A DNA stretch of 64,000 nucleotides from JAWKOK01 sp963765875 (GTDB taxonomy: Bacteria > Chloroflexota > Anaerolineae > Caldilineales > Caldilineaceae), in contig CAVXYK010000022.1 of NCBI GenBank assembly GCA_963765875.1, positions 22,368 to 86,367 of the forward strand. The letters run 5' to 3'. Below, one piece after another: positions 1-7,330 of this stretch. Position numbers and translations under genes: made by a program. Under the pieces are notes generated by a model. That model was given only the letters and a program-made list of their open reading frames with translations. It had not been told where the DNA came from and searched no databases. Within the stretch, counting starts at the first letter, position 1. Each line of letters begins with the position of its first letter.

Positions 1-1
1 C

Positions 2-748
2 CCCATCCCCAATGTGTATCCTGTAGCGGCGTTGAAGACGCGCTTGTTGGTGCGTTTGGGGAAGTTGGCTGAGGCGCAGGGGTGGGTACGGGAGAGTGGT
101 CTGTCCCCAGGTGACGATCTTGGCTATCTGCACGAATATGACCATATCACGCTGGCGCGCGTCCTCATTGCCCAGTATCAACATGACCGTCAAGAGCGTC
201 TGATGCAGGAGGCATTGGGATTGCTGGCGCGTCTTCTATCGGCGGCGGAAGCCGGGGAGCGGATGAGCAGCGTGTTGGAGATCCTGCTGCTGCAGGCCCT
301 CGCCCACGAAGCGCAAGGTGATATCCCTGCCGCACTGGTGCCACTGGCGCGCGCCCTTGCGCTAGCTGAGCCAGAGGGCTATGTTCGCACCTTTGTCGAT
401 GAAGGAGCACCGATGGCACGTCTCTTGAAAGCATTAGCAGATCAGGAGATAATGCATGAGTACGTAGGCAAACTACTGACCGCATTTGAAGCTGAGCAAC
501 TGAAGCCGACGGTCGATTCCTCACCCCTTCCTTCCCAACCAGCGCAATCACTCATCGAGCCGCTCAGCCCACGCGAGCTTGATGTTTTGCGATTGCTTAA
601 AACCAAGCTTTCAGGACCAGAGATTGCCCATGAGCTTGTGGTTGCATTGAGCACCATTCGCACCCATACCAAGAGCATCTACAGTAAACTGAACGTCAAC
701 AATCGCCGGGCGGCCGTTCAACGGGCCGAGGAGCTGAATCTGATTTAG
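2..748 (+). CDS. MalT-like LuxR-family transcriptional regulator, C-terminal part
   Basis: The reading frame is open to the left window edge, so only the C-terminal ~248 residues are present. The first ~170 residues are helical and TPR-like, as in the sensor arm of large STAND/MalT-type LuxR regulators. The last ~65 residues are a LuxR helix-turn-helix: a LSPRELDVLRLL segment followed by a TIRTHTKSIYSKLNVNNRR recognition region. Proteins of this family use an N-terminal ATPase (outside this window) to sense a ligand and activate transcription. A GTG at 14 could look like a start, but the frame continues upstream. The family is clear; the target genes are unknown. Confidence 0.88.
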   Translation, partial: PIPNVYPVAALKTRLLVRLGKLAEAQGWVRESGLSPGDDLGYLHEYDHITLARVLIAQYQHDRQERLMQEALGLLARLLSAAEAGERMSSVLEILLLQALAHEAQGDIPAALVPLARALALAEPEGYVRTFVDEGAPMARLLKALADQEIMHEYVGKLLTAFEAEQLKPTVDSSPLPSQPAQSLIEPLSPRELDVLRLLKTKLSGPEIAHELVVALSTIRTHTKSIYSKLNVNNRRAAVQRAEELNLI

Positions 749-828
749 ACTCATTTGAAACCGGCATCCTTCTTGTACATCCCCATCCTCCCATCCCGCC
801 ATCTCCCCACATAAATCCCCACCTTTCT

Positions 829-842
829 CCCCACATGTGGGG
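829..842. repeat. 14-bp perfect palindrome
   Basis: CCCCACATGTGGGG lies 80 bases after the LuxR stop, in a spacer (749-961) without a gene. It has no T-tract, so it could be a weak transcript end or an operator. Confidence 0.45.
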
Positions 843-961
843 ATTACAGCTCGCCACAACACCTATATACTTTGGTCAATGGAAATAACCTTAGAGCAAA
901 GAGCGAAGTGGTGCTTGATCCACATAGTGATCTACGAAGGGAAGACTGTACGAGGCAGAGC

Positions 962-1240
962 ATGAATGAAACATATACGGGGCATCCTGAGTCTGCACTG
1001 ACCGAAATTCGCGTCCAGGGACACCTTGATGAGCGCTGGTGCGACTGGTTTTCGGGGCTCACTATCACCCATGAAGAAAACGGCGATACATTGTTAATCG
1101 GCTCAGTAGTCGACCAGGCTGCACTGTATGGCTTGCTCAGAAAAGTGCGTGACTTAGGCATGCCCTTGCTTTCGGTTAATCTCCTCGAACTTGGTCAGAC
1201 AGATGTAGCAGGCCTCAATCAGAGAATGAACGGGGAATAG
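962..1240 (+). CDS. small conserved-looking protein of unknown function
   Basis: It encodes 92 residues from the ATG at 962, which has a GAGG-like purine stretch just upstream; a TTG start at 872 in the same frame is less convincing. The middle of the protein has alternating strand-like segments (TEIRVQGHL, LTITHEENGDTLLIGSVVDQ) and a C-terminal amphipathic stretch ending in GLNQRMNGE. There is no signal peptide or membrane segment. It follows the LuxR regulator and precedes a membrane-protein gene by 3 bp, so it may belong to a small operon. I do not assign a function. Confidence 0.6.
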   Translation: MNETYTGHPESALTEIRVQGHLDERWCDWFSGLTITHEENGDTLLIGSVVDQAALYGLLRKVRDLGMPLLSVNLLELGQTDVAGLNQRMNGE

Positions 1241-1243
1241 ACG

Positions 1244-2038
1244 ATGAATTCAGATAGACAAGCAATGACCAGAGAAGAATATGGGGCCTCCGAGCTGCGC
1301 CAGCCCCCCAAAATGAAAAGACCAACGTCCGAGAAATCTTCAGCGTCGGCAAATAGATTGCCAGTAGAATGGCTCATCCCAACCGGCCTGATCTTCCTAA
1401 GCCTCGTTCCTGCAGTTGGCGGGAGCGTCCGCTTGGCAGAACTAGGCAGCGGCACAGAGTTTATGTTTCTGCCGGATAGTGGGCGCATCGCGTTCAGCCC
1501 GTGCCAGTGGTGATCCATATCATCAGCGTGATCATCTATTCCATTCTCGGGGCCTTCCAATTCGCGCCAGGCTTTCGTCGCCGTCATCATCGTTGGCACC
1601 GAAGCGCTGGTCGCATCTTGATCCCCGAGCGGCCTCGTGGCGGCTCTCTCTGGCCTGTGGATGACCCAATATTCGCCTTTACCGTGGCATGACATCGGCC
1701 CGCTCTATTGGGTTCGCCTCGTGGTTGGTCTCGGCATGACTGTCTCAATTGTCTTAGGAACACTTGCTATTCGGCAACGGAACTTTGCCCAACATGGCGC
1801 GTGGATGATTCGTGCTTATGCGCTGGGTGTGGGCGCAGGGACACAGGTTTTTGTCCTTCTTCCTTGGGCGTTTTTCCCATCGATTCATAGCGAGTTGACG
1901 CGGGCCATTCTGATGGCGACAGCCTGGATCATCAACCTTGCCGTAGCCGAATGGGTCATCCAGAAACGGCGATCCCATCGGGCAGACAACGCCGCAAGCA
2001 AACGCAAGTTAAATTCATCTGTAACAATTAGGCCCTAA
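1244..2038 (+). pseudogene. DUF2306-like membrane protein, two compensating frameshifts
   Basis: The protein reads across three segments. Frame 2 covers 1244 to about 1500 (ending near DSGRIAFSP). Frame 1 covers about 1498-1620 (VPVVIHIISVIIYSILGAFQ, then an HHRWHR loop). Frame 2 resumes from about 1622 (SGLVAALSGLWMT onwards). Joined, it has four or five hydrophobic helices and the H-R-W-H-R-x-x-G-R loop typical of DUF2306 membrane proteins. The two indels restore each other, and the sequence after each break is well conserved, so a sequencing error is as likely as real decay. Length after repair is ~265 residues. Function of the family is not established. Confidence 0.7.
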
Positions 2039-2072
2039 ACAACTTTGAAACAGAACGATAAAAGGAGAAAAA

Positions 2073-2480
2073 ATGAAAGCCGATAAAGAAGTCATGCCAG
2101 TAGACCGGAGAATACTACTCTCTGCTTTGTGGATATTCGTGTTGTTTAATCTCTTTTGGGCGGATTTTCACGCGTTTATAACGCCCGGATTTTTGCAGGA
2201 AATAATGTCTGGCACCGTGAGTGGCTTTCAGATAACTGAAAACCTGCTGCTCTTTGCCGCACTGGTACATGAGATTCCTGTTGCGATGATCCTGCTATCC
2301 CTACTCTTGAGACGAAATGTTAATCGTTGGGTAAACATTGCGGCAGGTGCATTAAATTTGTTTTTTACGATTTCGGATGGTCCGACCGATCCTGATCACA
2401 TATTTTTTAGAATTGCAACTGCTCTCGGTCTAGTGCTCATTATCTGGTACGCATGGCGGTGGAAAAAAGAGGAAGTGTAG
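2073..2480 (+). CDS. four-helix membrane protein, DUF6326-like
   Basis: It encodes 135 residues with four hydrophobic stretches (roughly 12-30, 50-72, 80-98, 108-126) and a lysine/arginine-rich tail (WRWKKEEV). The start ATG at 2073 is preceded by AAAAGGAGAAAAA, a strong ribosome binding site. The ILLSALWIFVLFNLFWADFH opening and the DGPTDPDHIFF loop resemble small DUF6326-type membrane proteins, but I rate that only as a resemblance. It probably sits in the inner membrane. The next gene starts 11 bp downstream, which suggests co-transcription. Confidence 0.65.
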   Translation: MKADKEVMPVDRRILLSALWIFVLFNLFWADFHAFITPGFLQEIMSGTVSGFQITENLLLFAALVHEIPVAMILLSLLLRRNVNRWVNIAAGALNLFFTISDGPTDPDHIFFRIATALGLVLIIWYAWRWKKEEV

Positions 2481-2491
2481 AGGAATCCATT

Positions 2492-3193
2492 ATGCAAGTT
2501 CAATTTTTGACTTGGCAACTCTCGGTTAAGCGGGTTAGGCCAACGGCGCAGGAGCTGGTCGAAAAGTATAATTCCATTGCCGATCAGTGGCAGCAAAAGA
2601 TTCAGCGGTTTGGTTATGATAAAGCGTATGCGAGTCTCATTTCGCAGCTGCATGATGATTTGCGCAACAACTTTGCCAAGTGCCGCGCGTTGTGCCGCAC
2701 AATTAGCGTTTTGGATTGCGGTGTTGGGTCGGGTGCGTTAAGTGCCGCTCTCTTCAAGGCTGGCGTTGGCAATCTAGTGCTACATGGTGTGGATACGTCC
2801 CCGACAATGGCAGCCGTTGCGCGCGCCCATTTGGCCCAGCAGGGCATTCCCATACAGACGCGAACGCAAGATGTACGCAGCCTCCCCTATGCCGACAACG
2901 CGTTTGGCATGGTCATGGCGGCGCATACGATCGAACATTTGCCGCAGCCACAGATCGGGATACGGGAGATGGTTCGCGTCTTACAGCCAGATGCCCCGCT
3001 GTTGATTATCACGACACGACCAAACTTACTGGGGTCGCTGATCGATGCACAGTGGGGCTTAACCTGCCTAGACGAAGCCGCGCTCGTCGAAGCATTTGTG
3101 AGCGCCGGTCTGCGTGATGTGCGGCCCGTGCAATTCGGTGGTCCGTTCTGGTGCCGCCACATGAGTTACGCAGTAATCGGCTGGAAAAGCTAG
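2492..3193 (+). CDS. class I SAM-dependent methyltransferase
   Basis: It encodes 233 residues from the ATG at 2492, chosen because GAGGAA lies 8 bases upstream; an in-frame ATG at 2453 overlaps the previous gene. The Rossmann-type SAM fold shows motif I as VLDCGVGSGALSAALF, an acidic residue at the second strand (HGVDTSPTM), and the post-motif stretch ending in AHTIEHLP, followed by a REMVRVLQPDAPLLI strand. These are the hallmarks of Methyltransf_11/25-type enzymes, which act on small molecules or lipids in the cytoplasm. The substrate cannot be read from the sequence. Confidence 0.85.
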   Translation: MQVQFLTWQLSVKRVRPTAQELVEKYNSIADQWQQKIQRFGYDKAYASLISQLHDDLRNNFAKCRALCRTISVLDCGVGSGALSAALFKAGVGNLVLHGVDTSPTMAAVARAHLAQQGIPIQTRTQDVRSLPYADNAFGMVMAAHTIEHLPQPQIGIREMVRVLQPDAPLLIITTRPNLLGSLIDAQWGLTCLDEAALVEAFVSAGLRDVRPVQFGGPFWCRHMSYAVIGWKS

Positions 3194-3280
3194 CCTACCT
3201 CGCCGTGAACCGACACCCTTTATTTATCCATCATTTCAACAGTGGCAGAAATCTAGAATCAAGACGATGAGGACAGGATT

Positions 3281-4261
3281 ATGAAAGCGATACTATGTAC
3301 AAAATATGGCCCACCGGACGTTCTTCAGCTTCGAGAGATCGATAAACCGGTGCCCAAAGATAGTGAGGTGTTGATAAAGGTCCACGCCGCAACGTCAACC
3401 GCGGCGGGCCTTACGGGTCGAACCGGCAAGCCCGCTGTTGCCAGATTGTTCAGCGGCCTAACCAAACCCAAAAAAGAGATATTAGGGATAGAGTTAGCTG
3501 GCGAAATTGAAGCTGTTGGCAAAGATGTAACATTATTTCAAGCGGGTGATCAAGTTTTTGGTATGACCGGTGCAACCACGCCGGGTGCTTATGCAGAGTT
3601 CAAGTGTATGCCTGAAGATGGAGCGCTGGTTACGATGCCGACCAATATGGCTTTTGAGGAGGCCGCAGCGGTTGTGGAAGGCGGGATAACTGCCCTGAAT
3701 TTTCTTAAAAATCGGGCAAACCTGCAGCTTGGACAGAAGGTTCTGATCTATGGCGCTTCTGGATCGGTGGGTACTGCGTCCGTACAGGTTGCCAAAGCCC
3801 TTGGGGCGGAAGTAACTGGCGTATGCAGTTATAGAAATTTGGACTTGGCAAAATCGCTGGGTGCCGATCACGTTATTGATTACACAAAAGAAGACTTCAC
3901 CCAAAATGGCGAGACCTATGACGTTATTTTTGACACGGTCGGCAAACGTTCCTTTTCACAATGTAAAAACTCGCTAACGCCAAAAGGACTCTACCTAGAT
4001 TCGGGCAACGCGGCCACAATTTTGCCCATGCTATGGACATCACTATTCGGTCGCAAAAAAGCTATTCTGTTGGCATCCTATGTACGGTCAACAAGCGCCA
4101 TATCGAAAGATCTTGTTGCCCTCAAAAAATTGGTTGAGGCGGGGAAGGTGCAAGCGGTCATTGATCGATGCTATCCATTGGCAGAGACAGCCGAGGCACA
4201 TCGCTATGTCGAAACAGGGCGCAAAAAAGGAAACGTCGTCATCACTTTGGAGCCTCACTGA
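3281..4261 (+). CDS. zinc-independent NAD(P)H quinone oxidoreductase-like MDR protein
   Basis: It encodes 326 residues with the GroES-like N-terminal domain (VLIKVHAATSTAAG, GIELAGEIEAVGKDV, GDQVFG) and a Rossmann domain with GASGSVGTASVQVAKALGA. The zinc-binding cysteines of classical alcohol dehydrogenases are absent, which fits the quinone oxidoreductase/enoyl reductase branch of the medium-chain dehydrogenase/reductase family. It probably reduces quinones or activated alkenes with NAD(P)H in the cytoplasm. AGGA precedes the start by ~8 bases. Its stop lies only 11 bp from the outermost attC site, so it marks the chromosomal border of the integron array. Confidence 0.88.
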   Translation: MKAILCTKYGPPDVLQLREIDKPVPKDSEVLIKVHAATSTAAGLTGRTGKPAVARLFSGLTKPKKEILGIELAGEIEAVGKDVTLFQAGDQVFGMTGATTPGAYAEFKCMPEDGALVTMPTNMAFEEAAAVVEGGITALNFLKNRANLQLGQKVLIYGASGSVGTASVQVAKALGAEVTGVCSYRNLDLAKSLGADHVIDYTKEDFTQNGETYDVIFDTVGKRSFSQCKNSLTPKGLYLDSGNAATILPMLWTSLFGRKKAILLASYVRSTSAISKDLVALKKLVEAGKVQAVIDRCYPLAETAEAHRYVETGRKKGNVVITLEPH

Positions 4262-4272
4262 GCCGCAGGGCA

Positions 4273-4338
4273 GCCCAACGACTGAGGTAACGCGCCACGA
4301 GCCGCAGGCGAGTGGTCACGTTGAGCGATTTGTTAGGT
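4273..4338 (-). other. attC site 1 (outermost), integron recombination site
   Basis: On the minus strand it opens with the core ACCTAAC (R'') and closes with GTTGGGC (R'); both fit the RYYYAAC/GTTRRRY consensus. An imperfect inner stem lies between them (GTGG and CCAC arms). It is 66 bp long and follows the stop of the SRPBCC gene, as expected for a cassette's own attC. Confidence 0.85.
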
Positions 4339-4376
4339 GTCGGGATGGAAATGGTCCAGTTGTATACAATCATCTG

Positions 4377-4832
4377 CTATTTGGCCTTCTCGACTGCGCC
4401 TTTGATGTCGGCAAGGTCTTGGTCTATTGTTTTGCGAAGAGATTTCTTGGCCATCCAACCAGTGAGTGCCCATAGCACCTTGGCGCCGAAGGTGACAGGT
4501 TGCCCGCTGAATCCCATTGTCAATCGCGTCCCGGTCGATGTAGTCTCAAGTTCGATTCGCGATGTGTAGATGGAGCCGTGGCTCTCAGCACGGGTCTCAT
4601 AGTATGATGGTTCGCTAGCATCAGTGACCCACATCACCTCCACAGCGTCTTTCCCCATCCATTCGCGAGTTTCTCGCCACTTCAAGCCGACAATTGACGG
4701 TCCCGTAGCTCGCTCAAGAATCTCGACTTCCTTAATCCCAGAAATCCTAGAATCCGCTTTCTCGATATCCGACACAGCGGACCATACGTCCGAGAGGGAC
4801 GCCTCGATTTTTGTAAACCTGGTGACTTGCAT
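4377..4832 (-). CDS. SRPBCC (START/polyketide cyclase-like) family protein, integron cassette
   Basis: It encodes 151 residues; the start is supported by AAGGAG 6 bases upstream. The MQVTRFTKIEASLSDVWSAV opening, the central strand run (IVGLKWRETREWMG) and the long C-terminal helix (KSLRKTIDQDLADIKGAVEK) fit the SRPBCC ligand-binding fold. Family members bind hydrophobic ligands or catalyse cyclisations; here the ligand is unknown. It is the last cassette of the array, transcribed away from the integrase and followed after 38 bp by attC 1. Confidence 0.82.
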   Translation of the reverse strand: MQVTRFTKIEASLSDVWSAVSDIEKADSRISGIKEVEILERATGPSIVGLKWRETREWMGKDAVEVMWVTDASEPSYYETRAESHGSIYTSRIELETTSTGTRLTMGFSGQPVTFGAKVLWALTGWMAKKSLRKTIDQDLADIKGAVEKAK

Positions 4833-4918
4833 GACCTTCTCCTTGCAGGGTCCATTAATAAGCGTTCCGTGAAGGCGATTTCACTCACATCAGGCTTATC
4901 GCTCGACCAGCAATCGAC

Positions 4919-5013
4919 ACTTAACGTTTGAAATCAGCGGGCCGGGATTAACCTTAGCAGAGCGAAGCGAATCAGCCTGGCATTTTCGGCTCCGCTGGAT
5001 TACTTTGTTATGC
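4919..5013 (-). other. attC site 2
   Basis: The minus strand opens with GCATAAC and closes with GTTAAGT. The inner arms AATCCAGCGG and CCGCTGATT pair except for one extrahelical base, a feature that normally sets strand choice by the integrase. Total length is 95 bp. It serves the membrane-protein cassette upstream. Confidence 0.8.
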
Positions 5014-5182
5014 CGCGAATCTGGGTGCGTCCTCAACAAGACAGGAGGCGACGGCCACCTTCAGTTATCTCCATTTTGGATACAATTTCCAGTATTACAG
5101 AGCCCATTATCAACGAGCCCAATCAGAAAGAGTATTGAGCATTGCCATTGCAATGTCCGCGTTCACCTGACGCGAAACCAAA

Positions 5183-5623
5183 CTACGTCAGCCAACCCTT
5201 ATTCACACCGTACAGCGCGAATGGAACCAAAGCAATCGCACCCACAATGACGAACGGTGATGCACCGACACCCATGATTTCAACAGTGTCACTCAGAAAG
5301 TACATATACGTATTCTGCACTAGCACGCCCAGCAGCGAAATAATCAATAACGGGATCGCTATCCTCCTTTTAATCACCAAGGCGATGCAGCCCAATACGC
5401 CGAATATGACAGCAACTCCAAACGCGACATTTACCCAGGTCGGTGTCGACAATGTCAATCTGATTTGTTGTTCGTTAAGGCCAGAACTTTCCAGCGCCTC
5501 TTTGGTTCTGAATACCGTCATCCCCATTGCAAACACTGCAAGTCCAAACAGGTTCCAGACTAGAAATATTGCGCTGACGACCATGAACCATTTTGGCGCA
5601 ACTGTGTCGATTTTCTTATTCAT
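5183..5623 (-). CDS. hypothetical four-helix membrane protein, integron cassette
   Basis: It encodes 146 residues from the ATG at 5623, which has AAGGAA 5 bases upstream; an in-frame ATG at 5644 has no good site. Four hydrophobic helices are visible (FMVVSAIFLVWNLFGLAVFA, VAFGVAVIFGVLGCIALVI, IPLLIISLLGVL and a final FVIVGAIALVPFALY). A polar loop between the first two contains SSGLNEQQIRLTL. It is probably an inner-membrane protein. No family function is known to me. About 170 bp separate its stop from attC 2. Confidence 0.7.
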   Translation of the reverse strand: MNKKIDTVAPKWFMVVSAIFLVWNLFGLAVFAMGMTVFRTKEALESSGLNEQQIRLTLSTPTWVNVAFGVAVIFGVLGCIALVIKRRIAIPLLIISLLGVLVQNTYMYFLSDTVEIMGVGASPFVIVGAIALVPFALYGVNKGWLT

Positions 5624-5686
5624 CGATTTCCTTTCGGTTGACATGTGGGTAGTAAGTGAATCTCCATGATCGTGGAATTCTTAGCG

Positions 5687-5785
5687 GCCTAACGCCAAGT
5701 TAAGCAGCGAAGCGGTTCTGGCGCAGCTTTTGCTTACGCAAAAGCTGTGACAGGTTCCTTTGCCTGCTTCGACTTCATGTTTCAT
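5687..5785 (-). other. attC site 3 (one end degenerate)
   Basis: The R' end is canonical (GTTAGGC at 5693-5687 on the minus strand, next to a GCTTAACTT arm). The opposite arm (AAGTCGAAGCAG) pairs with it, but the R'' core near 5779-5785 departs from consensus. An inner AGCTTTTGCG/CGCAAAAGCT hairpin forms the tip. Confidence 0.65.
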
Positions 5786-5797
5786 TCTGACTTGAGT

Positions 5798-6073
5798 TTA
5801 GTCTGGGATTTCTTCCAGAAGTTCAACAAAGCCGCCGGCTTCATACAGTGGATTTCCCGCCAAGAGGATCCTGGCCTCATCGATATCAGCAACATCGAGA
5901 CGAATATACCCTGTGACGCTGCACTCACTATCAATCATCCCTTTAGAAACCCTGGCGCCATTTGCCAGCGAACTGCCTCCGCGGAGTTTACCCGATTCGA
6001 CTAGCTTCCCAATATATGCTTCCCAGTCTCCACTTGATGCAGATCCCATCATAATCATCATAAACTGAGCCAT
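5798..6073 (-). CDS. YciI-like protein, integron cassette
   Basis: It encodes 91 residues. The opening MAQFMMIMMGSASSGDWEAY, the GGSSLANGARVSKG loop, the ITGYIRLDVADIDEA-like strand-helix unit and the FVELLEEIP end match the ferredoxin-like YCII fold of YciI/DGPF proteins. Members of this fold often occur in integron cassettes and beside sigma factors; a general enzymatic role is suspected but not proven. The stop lies 13 bp from attC 3, and attC 4 lies 37 bp upstream of the start, so the cassette is compact and complete. Confidence 0.8.
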   Translation of the reverse strand: MAQFMMIMMGSASSGDWEAYIGKLVESGKLRGGSSLANGARVSKGMIDSECSVTGYIRLDVADIDEARILLAGNPLYEAGGFVELLEEIPD

Positions 6074-6109
6074 GTGCGCACTCTCGGTAAACTAGTTCTT
6101 CCCCAAGCC

Positions 6110-6146
6110 GCCCAACGTTGGCTTCACCTGCAAGCGTTTGTTAGGC
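6110..6146 (-). other. attC site 4, unusually short (37 bp)
   Basis: The minus strand reads GCCTAAC ... GTTGGGC with a tiny AAGC/GCTT inner stem. Both outer cores are perfect, but the site is much shorter than usual attC sites. It would serve the VOC cassette (11998-12372), from which it is now separated by 5.8 kb of inserted elements. Confidence 0.72.
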
Positions 6147-6173
6147 GGTGAAACCCTTTGTGCCTATAATGAA

Positions 6174-6205
6174 TGAGACAACTTGCGGAAGGAAATTAGT
6201 GTAGA
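6174..6205 (+). repeat. left terminal inverted repeat of the IS3 element
   Basis: It begins TGAGACAACTTGCGGAAGG and ends TTAGTGTAGA. It is matched in reverse complement at 11932-11963. Confidence 0.82.
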
Positions 6206-6229
6206 ATTCCAACCGACAAGGAGTCGAAA

Positions 6230-6648
6230 ATGCAGGTCAAACATGGGAATCACAAACGGAACCAGACCGACGATGACAACAAGAACCTGACCCACAAGTC
6301 GTGCCCAAGGCAGAACGACGCCGATTCAGTGCCGAATACAAGCTGAGCATTCTGGCTGAAGCGGACCGATGCACGGAACATGGCCAGCTCGGTGCGCTCT
6401 TGCGTCGGGAAGGGCTCTACTCATCGCATCTGACCACGTGGCGCCGGCAGCGGGAACAAGGCACATTGGGTCAGAAACGTGGACGCAAGCCGGACCCCCA
6501 GGCGGCCGAGATCAAGCGCTTGCAGCAGGAGAACGAGCGGCTGCGAGCCCGACTGGAACGGGCTGAACACATCATCGACGTGCAAAAAAAGTTAGCCCAG
6601 CTACTTGGGACGAGTCCAGACGAGACGCCGAACAACGAGAACTCATGA
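6230..6648 (+). pseudogene. IS3 transposase OrfA, frameshifted
   Basis: OrfA starts at the ATG at 6230 (MQVKHGNHKRNQ...) with AAGGAG upstream. It shifts frame near 6295 into VPKAERRRFSAEYKLSILAE, the helix-turn-helix typical of IS3-type OrfA. A leucine-zipper-like stretch follows (EIKRLQQENERLRARLERAE). After repair it is ~138 residues. OrfA binds the element ends and is normally joined to OrfB by programmed frameshifting; the two genes overlap by 4 bases at 6645. Confidence 0.8.
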
Positions 6649-7330
6649 TGTCTGCCTGTACGGAACTGGCCACCGTCACCGGTGTTGCCGAAGCATGCCG
6701 CATCTTGGAAGATGCCGAGAAGCAGCCTCTATCGTCTGCGCAATCCTGTGGTCAAGTCGCCGGAAGCGGCACGAGCGACGGCCCAAGCCGCCTCGGGCAC
6801 TGGATGACGCTGAAAAGGAAGCGGTCCGTATCTGTGCTCAACAGCGAGCGTTTTCAAGACCAGAGTCCACGGGAGGTCTATGCCACGTTGCTGGATGAAG
6901 GCGTCTATCTCTGTCACTGGCGTACCATGTATCGGATATTGGACGAGCACAAGGAGGTGCGAGAGCGACGCAATCAGCTGCGTCACCCAGCCTACAGCAA
7001 GCCGGAACTGCTGGCCACTGGCCCCAACCAGCTCTGGTCATGGGATATCACCAAGCTGCGTGGACCGGTGAAGCTCTGCTACTACTATCTCTATGTGATG
7101 CTCGATGTCTTCAGCCGCTACATCGTCGGCTGGATGGTGGCGGAGCAGGAATCGGCGGCATTGGCCGGCGAACTGATCAGTGGCTGCATGCGCCAACCAG
7201 GGCGTCGAAGAAGACCAACTGACCATTCATGCTGACCGAGGCGGCCCCATGATCGCCAAGACCTGTTGCGTTGCTGATGAGCGACCTGGGGGTCACCAAG
7301 AGCCATAGTCGCCCGCACGTGCCTGACGAT
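6645..7330 (+). pseudogene. IS3 transposase OrfB, 5' part
   Basis: This is an HTH_21-type N-terminus followed by the integrase core: WSWDITKL holds the first catalytic aspartate and the VMLDVFSRYIVGW region follows the rve pattern. A frameshift near 7190 moves the frame to a GVEEDQLTIHADRGGPM segment, and the reading ends at SHSRPHVPDD exactly where the serine-recombinase element begins. The missing C-terminal part continues at 9786, so insertion split the gene. Confidence 0.83.

Noticed and set aside
3281..4261. oxidoreductase as an integron cassette
   Set aside because: It is on the opposite strand from the cassettes and has no attC on its left side; it only borders the last attC.
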